Notes: a model not told the origin generated them from the sequence alone. 64,000 nucleotides of DNA from Bilifractor porci (GCF_009696005.1 NZ_VUMV01000001.1:186001-250000); one strand, 5' to 3'; shown: positions 9,076-18,549, counted from the first letter of the stretch. Numbers and translations: made by a program.

Positions 9076-9474
9076 TCAGTCCATGGTAGCCAGTACGTCG
9101 CCGGATTCCACCGCATCCCCTGCGGCAACCTCAATAGAGGCAATGGTTCCGTCCTGCGGAGCAACGACAGGGATTTCCATCTTCATGGCTTCCAGGACAA
9201 CTACGCTGTCTCCAGCCTTTACAGAGGTTCCGACCGGAGCATCCACACGGATAATCTTTCCGGGTACGGAGGCTGTAATCGCAACGCCGCCCTGATTTCC
9301 GGAAGAAGCCGGAGCTGCCGCAGGAGCCGCCGCAGGTGCGGGAGCTGCCGCCGGAGCCGCCACGGGTGCAGGAGCAGGAGCAGGAGCGGCCTGCTGCACA
9401 GCGCCTGCAGTCGTTCCTTCTTCAACAGTTACCTGATATACTTTTCCATTCACGGTGATTGTATAGTTTTTCAT
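9076..9474 (-). CDS. biotin carboxyl carrier subunit
   Basis: A 132-residue protein with three parts: a short N-terminal strand region (1-20), an Ala/Pro linker (about 29-57), and a biotinyl domain with the consensus EAMKME, biotin Lys at residue 98. The flexible linker lets the biotin swing between the cytoplasmic carboxyltransferases and the membrane beta subunit. It matches the 1.3S/MmdC/GcdC group. It is shared by two different carboxyltransferases in the same operon, which recalls the transcarboxylase of Propionibacterium. SD AGGAGGA precedes the start. Confidence 0.93.
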   Translation of the reverse strand: MKNYTITVNGKVYQVTVEEGTTAGAVQQAAPAPAPAPVAAPAAAPAPAAAPAAAPASSGNQGGVAITASVPGKIIRVDAPVGTSVKAGDSVVVLEAMKMEIPVVAPQDGTIASIEVAAGDAVESGDVLATMD

Positions 9475-9489
9475 AATTCCAGTATCCTC

Positions 9490-10242
9490 CTAAACTCTCT
9501 TCCATCCTCTGGTGCCTACACGGCGGATTGAGCGGACCACATAGCCGCCCTCAACGGGTGCTTCCTCCATAGCGGCGGCGATTGCCGCAGCCATAACAGC
9601 CACTAGCTCGTCATCTGATTCTCTGCCTGCGGCAGTGGCTGCCGACGCCTTCGCGGCTGCCGGTCTGGATGCCGGAGCAGCAGGCGCCTCTAAATCAGAC
9701 TGCGCTTTTTTTGATTTGTCACCATGCGGGATAAACCGGAACAGGTAAATAACAAGCGTAAGGAAAATAAGAATCGCAAATACGACAATCAGTCCGACCG
9801 CCATATTCTGCGCCGCCTGCTCCAGCTTCTCTCCAAGGGTGTAGCTGATATTCATCTCATAATTGGTTGGCTGCATGGTGCTGCCATCAAAATATACCAG
9901 GACTTCCGCGCTCCGCTTTGCAAACTGTACCTCGGAGGTGACTGTGATGGTTCCGTCCTTGGCCTCTTTTACATCCTTTACCTCAACAGACTGTACTTCT
10001 CCTACCTCGTCCCTGGACTCCTCCCAGGAGTCATAGAAAACCTCGTAGAATCCGCCGCTGGATTTCATCTGCTGCAGCGTGTCCTCGTCCATCGTATACA
10101 CCTGCTCCAGGAATTGCTGGACAGAAGACTTCAGGTTGTCCGCTGTGGTCTGGTCCAGATCCGCAAAGACCGGAACGGCCATGCAGAGAGCCAGAATCAG
10201 GCTGGCTGCAAGAACCAGTATTCTCTTAAAACTTTTCTTCAT
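9490..10242 (-). CDS. OadG-like decarboxylase gamma subunit with secreted domain
   Basis: A 250-residue protein: signal peptide (about 1-27, ending VFA), an extracytoplasmic domain (about 28-145), one membrane helix (about 152-173), an Ala/Pro linker and a C-terminal segment DDELVAVMAAAIAAAM plus VRSIRRVGTRGWKRV that is typical of OadG/MmdD proteins. Gamma subunits hold the alpha and beta subunits together. The large exported N-terminal domain is not part of the minimal OadG (about 80-100 residues). An open frame extends upstream, but ATG 10242 has SD GAAAGAGGTGG and begins the signal peptide. Confidence 0.8.
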   Translation of the reverse strand: MKKSFKRILVLAASLILALCMAVPVFADLDQTTADNLKSSVQQFLEQVYTMDEDTLQQMKSSGGFYEVFYDSWEESRDEVGEVQSVEVKDVKEAKDGTITVTSEVQFAKRSAEVLVYFDGSTMQPTNYEMNISYTLGEKLEQAAQNMAVGLIVVFAILIFLTLVIYLFRFIPHGDKSKKAQSDLEAPAAPASRPAAAKASAATAAGRESDDELVAVMAAAIAAAMEEAPVEGGYVVRSIRRVGTRGWKRV

Positions 10243-10255
10243 TTTGCCACCTCTT

Positions 10256-11689
10256 TCAGATTGTGCCGTGCTTTTTGTCCGGACCGAACTGTCTCTTGGT
10301 AAAGAGCATGTCCAGGGCGCCAATCAGGTACTTTCTGGTTTCTGCCGGATCAATAATGGTATCCACGTACCCGCGGGCAGCCGCAGCATCTGTGCTGTTC
10401 TGAAGCGCATCGTAGGCAGCGGCCTGTTTCTGAATCACCTCTCCGCCCTGTCCGTCGTACATAATCTTTGCGGCTTCCTTCGCGTCCATCATGCCGATTT
10501 TGGCGCCCTTCCAGGCGTAAACAAGATCAGCCCCGATGGATTTGCTGTTCATGGCAACGCATGCGCTGCCAAATGCCTCGCCGGTAATAACATTAACCTT
10601 CGGCGTAGTTGCGCTGGCAAAAGCGTAGACCAGAGAAGAAGCGGCCTTGGCCATGTTCATCTCCGAGCATTTGGTCGCCTTGAAGCCCCTGACATTGGTG
10701 AGCGTGACAAGAGGGATTGAGAACGCGTCGCAGAATTTAACAAACTCCGCAGCCTTCTTTGCTCCGCGGACGCTGATGGTCTTATCGAAGGATTCCCTGC
10801 TTCCGTCCGCTGCAAGGCGCGCCGCGCGGTTTGCCACGACACCTGCCGTATATCCATTCAGACGGATGAAAGCCGTCACAACATCCGGTCCGTATTCCGG
10901 CTGTGTTTCAATAAAGAGGGAATTATCGCTGATCCGGGGCAGCATCAGGGCAGGATCTTCCACGCACGCTGCAAGATCCGGGATCTGACGGTTCAGATCG
11001 TCATTGGTTGCCCCATAAGACATATCATCTTCATTATTGGCGGGAAGAACATCAATCAGGGCACGGATTTTAGCAATAACTTCTGCTTCTGTGCCGTCTC
11101 CCGCTGTCATGCCGGTCTCATGTGCCTGAAACTCCGCGGAGGATGTATCGCACTTGTCCTCGGAATTGCCCTTCAGGGCATTCGGGGCGTTTACAAACAT
11201 TTTCGCGGCAGAGGACTCCATATAGGTAAAATCCGCCATACCGGAAACCAGCGCCATTCCGCCGCCGCACAGGCCGAAAACGCCTGCAATCTGCGGAACT
11301 ACACCGGAAGCATCCGCCTGCGCCTGATAAATCTGTCCGAAGGCGTGCAGTCCGTCCACAGCCTCTTCCAGACGCATTCCGGCACAGTCTATCAGTCCGA
11401 TGACAGGTGCTCCTGTCCGGATAGCAAGCTGATAGATGTTGACAATCTTCCCGGCATGCATTTCACCGATGGTTCCGTTGAGAACACTGGAATCCTGGCT
11501 GTATACATAGACAGGATTTCCGTCAATCTGACCGTATCCGGTAATAACGCCGTCTGAAGGTGCCTTTTTTTCAGCCATGTTAAAATCTGTGCTGCGGGCA
11601 GTTACCCCGGCGCCGATCTCAACAAAGCTGTTTGCGTCAAGCAAGGAAGTAATTCTTGCTCTGGCAGGGCTTTGTGTTGTGTTGCTCAT
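10256..11689 (-). CDS. CoA-type carboxyltransferase (MmdA/12S-like)
   Basis: A 477-residue carboxyltransferase of the crotonase-like ACCA/ACCB superfamily, with N and C halves of the acyl-CoA CT fold. Motifs seen are GLIDCAGMRLEEAVDGL, the first oxyanion-hole loop FGLCGGGMALV and the second ITGEAFGSACVAM. Relatives are methylmalonyl-CoA decarboxylase alpha, propionyl-CoA carboxylase beta, glutaconyl-CoA decarboxylase alpha and the transcarboxylase 12S subunit. It is slightly shorter than the usual 510 or so residues. I cannot assign the CoA substrate. First gene of the five-gene operon, with promoter at 11761-11789 and SD GGAGG. Confidence 0.85.
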   Translation of the reverse strand: MSNTTQSPARARITSLLDANSFVEIGAGVTARSTDFNMAEKKAPSDGVITGYGQIDGNPVYVYSQDSSVLNGTIGEMHAGKIVNIYQLAIRTGAPVIGLIDCAGMRLEEAVDGLHAFGQIYQAQADASGVVPQIAGVFGLCGGGMALVSGMADFTYMESSAAKMFVNAPNALKGNSEDKCDTSSAEFQAHETGMTAGDGTEAEVIAKIRALIDVLPANNEDDMSYGATNDDLNRQIPDLAACVEDPALMLPRISDNSLFIETQPEYGPDVVTAFIRLNGYTAGVVANRAARLAADGSRESFDKTISVRGAKKAAEFVKFCDAFSIPLVTLTNVRGFKATKCSEMNMAKAASSLVYAFASATTPKVNVITGEAFGSACVAMNSKSIGADLVYAWKGAKIGMMDAKEAAKIMYDGQGGEVIQKQAAAYDALQNSTDAAAARGYVDTIIDPAETRKYLIGALDMLFTKRQFGPDKKHGTI

Positions 11690-11760
11690 TCCATTACCTC
11701 CATATCTTTTATTTATGCATGAACTCCGGCCGCAGCCAAAGCCAAATCTACATCTATTGT

Positions 11761-11789
11761 AATATAGCGTTTTAAGCCGGATTTTTCAA
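11761..11789 (-). promoter_or_regulatory. promoter for the decarboxylase operon
   Basis: Minus-strand TTGAAA and TATATT separated by 17 bases, about 70 bases upstream of the CoA-type carboxyltransferase start. Confidence 0.65.
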
Positions 11790-11912
11790 CCGATTTTGTA
11801 AAGAATTCATAAATCAGGGCAGAAAAATTTTACATGTTTTTACAAATGCACAGTTTCCTTACCATCCCCCGAATTTTGCCTTAGCCCTTACCGATACGGT
11901 TATTTCAGTATG

Positions 11913-11939
11913 TTGCAGAACCGTAAAACATGCTATGAT
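11913..11939 (+). promoter_or_regulatory. candidate promoter for potABCD
   Basis: TTGCAG and TATGAT with a 15-base spacer, shorter than ideal. It is the best candidate in the gap and would give a leader of about 150 nt. Confidence 0.4.
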
Positions 11940-12096
11940 ATGCGTGGCCGAAAATGCAAGGCAGAAACCGACATGCCGCCAAAGATACAAGGCCGAAACA
12001 GACACCCGCAGACTGATATTTCCTGCCTGCTTCCGGTACAGCACAGAACTGTTCCGGAGGAAAGGCGCCCTTCTTTAAGAAAGGAGCAGCCGGACA

Positions 12097-13170
12097 TTGA
12101 AAAACAAATTGATCGACCTTGTCAACATCTCGAAATCCTATGACGGAGTGACGGTTCTGGACGAACTGAATCTCTATATCCGTGAAAACGAGTTTCTGAC
12201 CCTTCTGGGCCCGTCCGGATGCGGCAAGACGACCACGCTTCGTATCCTTGGCGGATTTGAGCGTCCCGACCACGGGAATGTCTTTTTTAACGGAAATGAC
12301 ATTACCGGGCTTCCCCCAAACAAAAGACAGCTGAATACCGTATTCCAGAAATACGCGCTTTTCCCCCACATGTCTGTGGCGGAGAACATATCCTTCGGAC
12401 TGAAAATCAAAAACAAGCCCCAGGGCTACATTGATGACAAAATCCGCTATGCCTTAAAGCTTGTCAACATGGACGGGTATGAAAACCGCTATCCTGCCGC
12501 CCTTTCCGGCGGCCAGCAGCAGAGGGTCGCGATTGCCCGCGCCATTGTCAACGAGCCGAAGGTTCTTCTTCTGGACGAGCCCCTTGGAGCCCTGGATCTG
12601 AAGCTCCGGCAGGACATGCAGTATGAGCTGATGCGCCTGAAAAACGAACTGGGCATCACGTTTGTATACGTCACACATGACCAGGAGGAAGCTCTGACCA
12701 TGTCCGACACCATTGTCGTCATGAACCAGGGATATATCCAGCAGATCGGCACACCGGAGGACATTTACAATGAGCCCCAGAACGCCTTTGTGGCGGATTT
12801 CATCGGCGACAGCAACATTCTGGACGGACGGATGATCCGTGACAAGCTGGTCGAAATCCTGGGTGTGAAGTTTGACTGCGTAGACACCGGATTCGGAGAG
12901 AACAAGCCCGTAGACGTAGTAATCCGTCCGGAGGACGTGGAACTTGTCAAACCGGAAAAAGGCATTCTTTCCGGACGCGTCACGAATATTATTTTCAAGG
13001 GCGTCCACTATGAGATGGAAGTCCACGCAAACGGATACGACTGGCTGGTACACAGCACACGGCTGCAGGAGGTCGGAAAAGAGGTAGGCATCTATGTCGA
13101 TCCCTTCAATATACAGATTATGAACAAACCGGAATCCACGGACGAGGAGGCCGTACCAGTTGAAGAGTAA
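12097..13170 (+). CDS. potA: spermidine/putrescine ABC transporter ATPase
   Basis: A 357-residue ABC ATPase: Walker [11 protein letters not shown], signature [14 protein letters not shown], Walker [12 protein letters not shown], switch His in VTHDQEEA, and a C-terminal TOBE-like domain (about 280-345). The context potA-potB-potC/D identifies the substrate as polyamine. The start is TTG at 12097, with AAGGAG 10 bases upstream; no ATG fits as well. The next gene overlaps its end by 11 bases. A long leader with a hairpin precedes it. Confidence 0.93.
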   Translation: MKNKLIDLVNISKSYDGVTVLDELNLYIRENEFLTLLGPSGCGKTTTLRILGGFERPDHGNVFFNGNDITGLPPNKRQLNTVFQKYALFPHMSVAENISFGLKIKNKPQGYIDDKIRYALKLVNMDGYENRYPAALSGGQQQRVAIARAIVNEPKVLLLDEPLGALDLKLRQDMQYELMRLKNELGITFVYVTHDQEEALTMSDTIVVMNQGYIQQIGTPEDIYNEPQNAFVADFIGDSNILDGRMIRDKLVEILGVKFDCVDTGFGENKPVDVVIRPEDVELVKPEKGILSGRVTNIIFKGVHYEMEVHANGYDWLVHSTRLQEVGKEVGIYVDPFNIQIMNKPESTDEEAVPVEE

Positions 13171-13984
13171 CCGCTTAAAATGGCTGGCTGCGCCCTATGG
13201 CGTATGGGCGGCCGGCTTTATCATCATCCCCCTTGTTATGATCGTTTTCTACGCCTTTACCTCGCAGGAGACCGGCGGATTTACCCTGGCCAATTTCGGC
13301 GACGTTTTTACCGGGGAGGTCATGAAAGCCCTGGGACTTTCGCTCGGCCTGGCACTTGTAAGCACCCTGATCTGTATTCTGCTGGCCTATCCGCTGGCCA
13401 TGATCCTGGCCGGGATGAAGGTAAGTCAGAAAAGTTTTATCGTTTTTATTTTCATCCTCCCCATGTGGATGAACTTTCTGCTGCGTACCTTTGCCTGGCA
13501 GACCCTGCTGGAAAAGAACGGTGTGATCAATACTGTCCTGGGTGCCTTAAATCTGCCGCCGCTCGAAATAATCAATACGCCCTGGGCGATCGTATTCGGC
13601 ATGGTTTATAATTTCCTGCCGTTTATGATTCTTCCCATTTACAACGTGCTGATCAAACTTGACCAGGATGTGGTGAACGCAGCCAGAGATCTGGGCGCCA
13701 GTTCTTTCCAGACCTTCTGGAAGGTAACCTTTCCGCTCTCCCTTCCCGGCGTGATCTCCGGCGTTACGATGGTCTTTATTCCGTCGCTTACTACCTTTGT
13801 TATTTCCGACCTTCTTGGCGGAGGAAAGATTCTTCTGATCGGCAATATGATTGAGCAGGAATTCAAGCAGCTGAATAACTGGAACGTGGGCTCCGCCATG
13901 TCCATGATTCTTCTTCTGTTCGTCATTGTTTCTATGGTCGTCGAAAATAAATACGACAAGACCGGGGAGGGAACCGCGCTATGA
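13160..13984 (+). CDS. potB: spermidine/putrescine ABC transporter permease PotB
   Basis: A 274-residue inner-membrane permease with six predicted helices and the permease loop [24 protein letters not shown] (positions near 180-203; EAA motif). It pairs with the PotC domain of the next gene to form the channel energised by PotA. The start is TTG at 13160, inside the last codons of potA, and its end overlaps the next start by 4 bases (ATGA type), so the three genes are translationally coupled. Confidence 0.92.
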   Translation: MKSNRLKWLAAPYGVWAAGFIIIPLVMIVFYAFTSQETGGFTLANFGDVFTGEVMKALGLSLGLALVSTLICILLAYPLAMILAGMKVSQKSFIVFIFILPMWMNFLLRTFAWQTLLEKNGVINTVLGALNLPPLEIINTPWAIVFGMVYNFLPFMILPIYNVLIKLDQDVVNAARDLGASSFQTFWKVTFPLSLPGVISGVTMVFIPSLTTFVISDLLGGGKILLIGNMIEQEFKQLNNWNVGSAMSMILLLFVIVSMVVENKYDKTGEGTAL

Positions 13985-15879
13985 AAAAGATCCTGAAGCG
14001 AATCTATATGGTTCTGATTCTGTTTCTGCTGTACGCCCCCATTGCCACGCTGATCGTTCTTTCCTTTAACTCCTCTAAGTCAAGGGCAAAATGGGGCGGT
14101 TTTACCCTGTCCTGGTACCGGTCGCTTTTCCAGAATCAGGAGATCATGGAGGCGTTCTATACCACACTGGTGATCGCCCTGCTGGCCAGCGTGCTTGCCA
14201 CCCTGATCGGGACACTGGCGGCCATCGGCATACACGCCATGAAAAAAAAGATGCGGACGGTCTTTACCGGCATCACCAACATTCCCATGCTGAACAGCGA
14301 AATTGTCATGGGCGTCTCCCTAATGCTGCTGTTCATCATTCTGCGGATCCGGCTGGGCTTTTCGACCATCCTGCTGGCGCATATTACCTTTGACATTCCC
14401 TATGTCATTTTAAGTGTTCTTCCGAAAATGAAGCAGACGAACCGGAACGTATACGAGGCTGCGCTGGATCTTGGCGCCACGCCCTTCTATGCCTTCCGGA
14501 AAACCATCCTTCCGGATATTATGCCGGGAATTTCCTCCGGTTTCCTTCTCTCCTTCACCATGTCCCTGGATGATTTTGTCATCACCTATTTTACCAAGGG
14601 ACCCGGCGTGGACACGCTCTCCACAAAAATCTATTCCGAAGTGCGAAAGGGAATTAAGCCGGAAATTTACGCGTTGTCAACCATTTTGTTTGTCTCCGTC
14701 ATGGTGCTTCTCCTGCTGATCAACCTTGCCCCGGCAAAAGAGAGCCGGGAGGAGCTGGAAAAGGATTCCCGCTATCTTGCAAAAACCGGGCGCCGCCGGA
14801 TCTTCAGCAGACATATGGTTGTCGGCCGTCTGGTACCTGGCCTGTTAATCGCCGCCCTTGCGGCTGGCGGCATCTACTACGGAGGAAGCTCCGTTGCGGC
14901 CGGTCAGAATCAGGTCATTGTTTACAACTGGGGGGAATATATCGACCCGGATGTCCTGACCCAGTTTGAAGAGGAAACAGGCATTCACGTCGTCTATGAA
15001 GAATACGAGACCAACGAAATCATGTACCCGAAAATCAAGGCTGGCGCTGTCGCCTATGACTGCGTATGCCCTTCCGATTACATGATTAAAAAAATGATCG
15101 ACAATGGCCTTCTCCAGAAAATTGATTTTGACAATGTTCCGAACATAACGAATATCGGTGAAATCTACCAGGAGACCTCCCGCGCCTTCGACCCGACCAA
15201 CGAATACTCTATCCCCTACTGTTGGGGAACCATGGGAATTCTCTACAATAAAACTATGGTGGACGAGCCGGTAACAAGCTGGAAAATCCTATGGGACAGC
15301 AAATACAAAGACAGCATCCTGATGCAGGATTCCGTCCGGGACGCCTTCTGCGTCGCCCTGAAATATCTGGGCTATTCCGCCAACACCACAAACATGCAGG
15401 AGCTGCAGGAAGCCAAGAACCTCCTGATTGCCCAGAAACCCCTGGTGCAGGCCTATGTGATTGACCAGGTGCGGGATAAAATGATCGGAAACGAGGCGGC
15501 TCTGGGCGTTATCTATTCCGGCGAGGCCATTTACACCGCCAAGGAAAACCCGAACCTGGAATATGTCGTTCCGGATGAGGGTTCCAATGTCTGGATCGAC
15601 TCCTGGGTCATCCCCAAAAACGCACCTCACAAGGAAAACGCGGAGAAGTTTCTGAATTTTCTCTGCCGGCCGGATATTGCGCTGAAGAATTTTGAGTACA
15701 TTACCTACTCCACGCCCAACACGGCCGCGCAGGAACTGATTGAGGATCCGGACATCCGCAACAGCCAGGTGGCCTTCCCGGACAATGCCACTCTGGAGCG
15801 CTGCGAGACCTACTCCTACCTGGGAGCTGACGCCGAAGAAATATACAACGATTTGTGGAATGAGGTAAAGTCAAGCTGA
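13981..15879 (+). CDS. potC: fused PotC permease and PotD polyamine-binding protein
   Basis: A 632-residue fusion. Residues 1-265 are a PotC permease with six helices and the EAA loop AALDLGATPFYAFRKTILPDI. A short charged linker and one extra membrane helix (about 280-300) follow. Residues 305-632 are a PotD-type solute-binding protein starting VIVYNWGEYIDPDVL and containing VCPSDYMIKKM, IPYCWGTMGILYN and a DSWVIPKNAPH region. The binding domain is therefore tethered to the outer membrane face rather than being a free lipoprotein. The reading frame is continuous, so this is a true fusion. Last gene of the operon. Confidence 0.93.
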   Translation: MKKILKRIYMVLILFLLYAPIATLIVLSFNSSKSRAKWGGFTLSWYRSLFQNQEIMEAFYTTLVIALLASVLATLIGTLAAIGIHAMKKKMRTVFTGITNIPMLNSEIVMGVSLMLLFIILRIRLGFSTILLAHITFDIPYVILSVLPKMKQTNRNVYEAALDLGATPFYAFRKTILPDIMPGISSGFLLSFTMSLDDFVITYFTKGPGVDTLSTKIYSEVRKGIKPEIYALSTILFVSVMVLLLLINLAPAKESREELEKDSRYLAKTGRRRIFSRHMVVGRLVPGLLIAALAAGGIYYGGSSVAAGQNQVIVYNWGEYIDPDVLTQFEEETGIHVVYEEYETNEIMYPKIKAGAVAYDCVCPSDYMIKKMIDNGLLQKIDFDNVPNITNIGEIYQETSRAFDPTNEYSIPYCWGTMGILYNKTMVDEPVTSWKILWDSKYKDSILMQDSVRDAFCVALKYLGYSANTTNMQELQEAKNLLIAQKPLVQAYVIDQVRDKMIGNEAALGVIYSGEAIYTAKENPNLEYVVPDEGSNVWIDSWVIPKNAPHKENAEKFLNFLCRPDIALKNFEYITYSTPNTAAQELIEDPDIRNSQVAFPDNATLERCETYSYLGADAEEIYNDLWNEVKSS

Positions 15880-15959
15880 AATGGAAACAATGTAAACGAG
15901 GAACGCAGCGCGTTCTGAGTCTGGGGTGCTGAATAAATACGTAAATTCATCTAATAAGC

Positions 15960-15997
15960 GAGGGGCAGCCGCTTTTGTATAAAAGCGTCTGCCCCTC
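15960..15997. terminator. hairpin between convergent potCD and scpB
   Basis: Arms GAGGGGCAG and CTGCCCCTC plus CGCTTTT/AAAAGCG around a 4-base loop, a 17-pair stem with one mismatch. There is no clear T run on either side, so it may act as a barrier or a weak terminator for both directions. Confidence 0.6.
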
Positions 15998-16080
15998 TCA
16001 CTGTATACAACTCATAAAATCATTTATCCCAATGACCGTAAACAGTTTTTATATAGGAATCTTGTGTTAAAGAATATGCG

Positions 16081-16776
16081 TTAAACATCAACATGAACAT
16101 CGAGCTCAGCCTCTGCCTCTGCCTTGAAATCCTCAATCTGCACCTCATCCAGAACCGGAAGCTCGTCGGTGGATTCCACCCCAAAGCAGCGTAGAAATTT
16201 CTCGGTAGTTCCGAAGAGGATCGGCCTGCCGGGGATATTCAGCCGTCCCAGCTCCTGGATCAGCTCGTATTCCAGCAGCTTATTGATGGCATGCTCGGAA
16301 CTGACGCCGCGGATCTTCTCAATCTCCGCCTTGGTCACCGGCTGCTTGTAGGCAATAATGGAGAGCGTCTCCATGACAACATCGGTCAGCTGGGGTTTCT
16401 TCGGCTGTTTTGCCAGAATGATCAGATTTCCGTAATACTGCTTCTTGGTACAGAGCTGATAGGAAGAATCCAGTTCCAGCAGCCGGATTCCCGACTCCGG
16501 CCGATTGTATTTTTCCTTCAGACGATCCAGTATCTTCTTTGTCTCTGCGGCAGAAAGACCGATGGCGGAAGCCAGGCGGTTCAACTCCACGGAATCCCCC
16601 ATAGCAAACAGAATAGCTTCTATGGCTCCTTCTTCATTCCAGGAAGGATCTCTCCGCGCCCGATCTGCTACAGGCTCCGTCCCATCCTGCGGCGTGGTTC
16701 CCGGAACCTCTTGTACTCCCTGTTCCGACACCTCTGTTTCCGCAGTCTCCTGCTCTTCTTTACCGATGTCCTGCAA
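16081..16776 (-). CDS. scpB: segregation and condensation protein B
   Basis: A 231-residue ScpB with tandem winged-helix domains: the conserved EEGAIEAILFAMGDSVELNRLA begins near residue 47, followed by ETLSIIAYKQPVTKAEIEKIRG and GRPILFGTTEKFL. It bridges the SMC-ScpA ring that organises the chromosome. The first 45 residues are an acidic, probably disordered extension rare in short homologues. The start is TTG at 16776 with a strong GGGAGGAAGG site; no ATG fits the conserved beginning. It follows scpA by 108 bases. Confidence 0.92.
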   Translation of the reverse strand: MQDIGKEEQETAETEVSEQGVQEVPGTTPQDGTEPVADRARRDPSWNEEGAIEAILFAMGDSVELNRLASAIGLSAAETKKILDRLKEKYNRPESGIRLLELDSSYQLCTKKQYYGNLIILAKQPKKPQLTDVVMETLSIIAYKQPVTKAEIEKIRGVSSEHAINKLLEYELIQELGRLNIPGRPILFGTTEKFLRCFGVESTDELPVLDEVQIEDFKAEAEAELDVHVDV

Positions 16777-16884
16777 TTTGCCTTCCTCCCGGTCTGTTCC
16801 CGTTTCTGTTCCGTTCTTTCCGTTTATGCGAGTTTAATTATTATTCCCTTGTCCCCAAAGAACACAGCTTTAACACGGAAGCCC

Positions 16885-17676
16885 TTATAGATCCTCCGTA
16901 TAGGAATCTCCCACCAGGGTGGTGTCATTTTCGTCCTCCAGGGACTCTATCTCGATGTCGCCAAATGTTTCCGTCTGAACCACCCGGATTTTTCCCAGCT
17001 TCATGAGCTCCAGGACAGCAAGAAAGGTGACGATCACCTGCATTTTCCCGTCCTGATCCTCCAGAAGCCCACGGAAAGAAATCTTCCGCTTCCTTCTGGC
17101 GGTTATTTCCACATAGTTCAGTTTGTCCGGAAGTGATACAGGATCCTTTTCGATATGCCCGAATTTACTCCGGATCGGGTCAATCTTATCCTCCTGACGC
17201 TTCAGGACAAACTCAAAAATGCTGTGAAGCCGGTCTAACGTCATGTCCTTCAGAAGTTCCTGCACATCTGCCTTCGGCCGGAACGCGGCGACCTCACGGG
17301 GGAGCTTCTGCTTCCGCGTCACGACATCTCCGGCGTTTTCCATATAATCGCGGAGCTTCATGGAAAGCAGCTTGTATTCCTTATACTCCAGCAGCTGTCT
17401 TACCAGCTCATCCCTGGGATCTTCCTCCTCTCCCTCCTCGTTCACCTCGCGGGGTAGAAGCATGCGGCATTTAATATCAATCAGCGTGGCTGCCATCAGC
17501 ATAAATTCGCTGGTGGTGTCCAGATCCTCATGATCCATCTGCCGTACATAGTCCAGATACTGGTCAGTAATCTCGGCAATCGGAATATCGTAAATATCTA
17601 TTTTATTCTTTTCTATCAGATGCAGCAGAAGGTCCAGAGGGCCTTCAAATGCCTGCAGTTTTACTTCAATAGCCAT
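16885..17676 (-). CDS. scpA: segregation and condensation protein A
   Basis: A 263-residue kleisin. The N-terminal domain starts with VKLQAFEGPLDLLLHLIEKNKIDIYDIPIAEITDQY, given here as residues 5-40, which is diagnostic, and a C-terminal winged helix includes VIVTFLAVLELMKLGKIRVVQ. It binds the SMC heads and ScpB. It starts 3 bases after the metallophosphoesterase stop, and scpB follows, the usual Firmicute pairing. Confidence 0.95.
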   Translation of the reverse strand: MAIEVKLQAFEGPLDLLLHLIEKNKIDIYDIPIAEITDQYLDYVRQMDHEDLDTTSEFMLMAATLIDIKCRMLLPREVNEEGEEEDPRDELVRQLLEYKEYKLLSMKLRDYMENAGDVVTRKQKLPREVAAFRPKADVQELLKDMTLDRLHSIFEFVLKRQEDKIDPIRSKFGHIEKDPVSLPDKLNYVEITARRKRKISFRGLLEDQDGKMQVIVTFLAVLELMKLGKIRVVQTETFGDIEIESLEDENDTTLVGDSYTEDL

Positions 17677-17679
17677 ATC

Positions 17680-18489
17680 TTACCTGCTGACTGTGAGATC
17701 TGCAACGACAAACTCCCTCGGATTGTGAATGCGTACGGGAATGCTGTGCTCCCCGCACCCGGAGCTGACAATACAGTATTTTCCCTCCTGCTGAAAAAGA
17801 CCGTATGCGTCGCCGGGAAAAAGGCGGAAATCCGGACTGATCAGCCCGTGATGCGCGCCGAACCGCATCACGCCGCCGTGATAGTGGCCGCAAAGAGTCA
17901 TATCTGCCTTCCAGCTCAGATACGTCTGCAGCATCAGCGGATTATGTGCCAGCAGAATCGTCACCGCGTGGGAATCCGGACGCCCGAGCGCCTTGTCCAG
18001 CTCTCCTTCCGGCAGAATGCTGTGATGAAGCCTTCGGTAATAGTACCTGTCCAGATCAAATCCCAGAATCTGAACCGGGATATCCCGGCAGAGAAAAGAG
18101 ACCGTAGAGTTTTCCAGAATTGTGACACCGGACTTTCGGAGAGGCTCTGTAAACTCCCGGTACATGTCCTGGTACGTGTCCGGATAAATTCTGGCCCTGT
18201 ACTCGTGATTTCCTGTCCCGCAGTAGAGAGGAAACCTTCTTCCGACCTCCTGCAGAAACGCAACCGCCGGTGCTGTCGGTCTGTCCGGCTTTGCCACAAT
18301 AGAATCCCCGCCGCACAGGACAAAATCCGGTTTCCCCGCCTCCAGGGCAGAGAGCAGGCGCTCCGCCTCCTCCCTTCCGCAGCAATTATGCAGATCCGTA
18401 AAAAATGCAAACCGAAATTTCCCGGAGGGAACTTCTTCTTTCCGAAGCGGAATCTGATATCTGGTTGTCCGGAGTGTCCTTCTTCTCAT
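17680..18489 (-). CDS. calcineurin-like metallophosphoesterase, YkuE type
   Basis: A 269-residue phosphoesterase with all five metal-binding blocks: FTDLHN (D-x-H), CGGDS, GTGNHE, LLAHNP and CGHYHGG. The family hydrolyses phosphoesters with two metal ions; YkuE-like members act at the envelope, but there is no obvious signal peptide here, only a basic N-terminus (RRRTLRTTR). Its real substrate is unknown. It lies between rpsU and scpA in the same direction, with a terminator separating it from rpsU. Confidence 0.82.
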   Translation of the reverse strand: MRRRTLRTTRYQIPLRKEEVPSGKFRFAFFTDLHNCCGREEAERLLSALEAGKPDFVLCGGDSIVAKPDRPTAPAVAFLQEVGRRFPLYCGTGNHEYRARIYPDTYQDMYREFTEPLRKSGVTILENSTVSFLCRDIPVQILGFDLDRYYYRRLHHSILPEGELDKALGRPDSHAVTILLAHNPLMLQTYLSWKADMTLCGHYHGGVMRFGAHHGLISPDFRLFPGDAYGLFQQEGKYCIVSSGCGEHSIPVRIHNPREFVVADLTVSR

Positions 18490-18549
18490 AAGCCTGTATC
18501 TGTGTTCCGCGCTTCCGGGCGCGGTTTTGCTTCATTCGTTTTTTCATTG

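Larger units (their letters stand above)
11690..12096. other. divergent intergenic region, decarboxylase operon and potA
   Basis: A 407-base gap holding two outward promoters: minus strand 11761-11789 for the decarboxylase operon and plus strand 11913-11939 for potA. The potA leader is about 150 nt and contains a hairpin at about 12030-12058 (TCCGG-ACAG pairing with CTGT-CCGGA) just ahead of the ribosome site. I see no convincing small gene. Confidence 0.6.

Noticed and set aside
18486-18545. Small basic open frame between rpsU and the metallophosphoesterase
   Set aside because: It begins MKKRMKQNRARKRG but has no ribosome site and runs into the phosphoesterase in another frame; probably chance.
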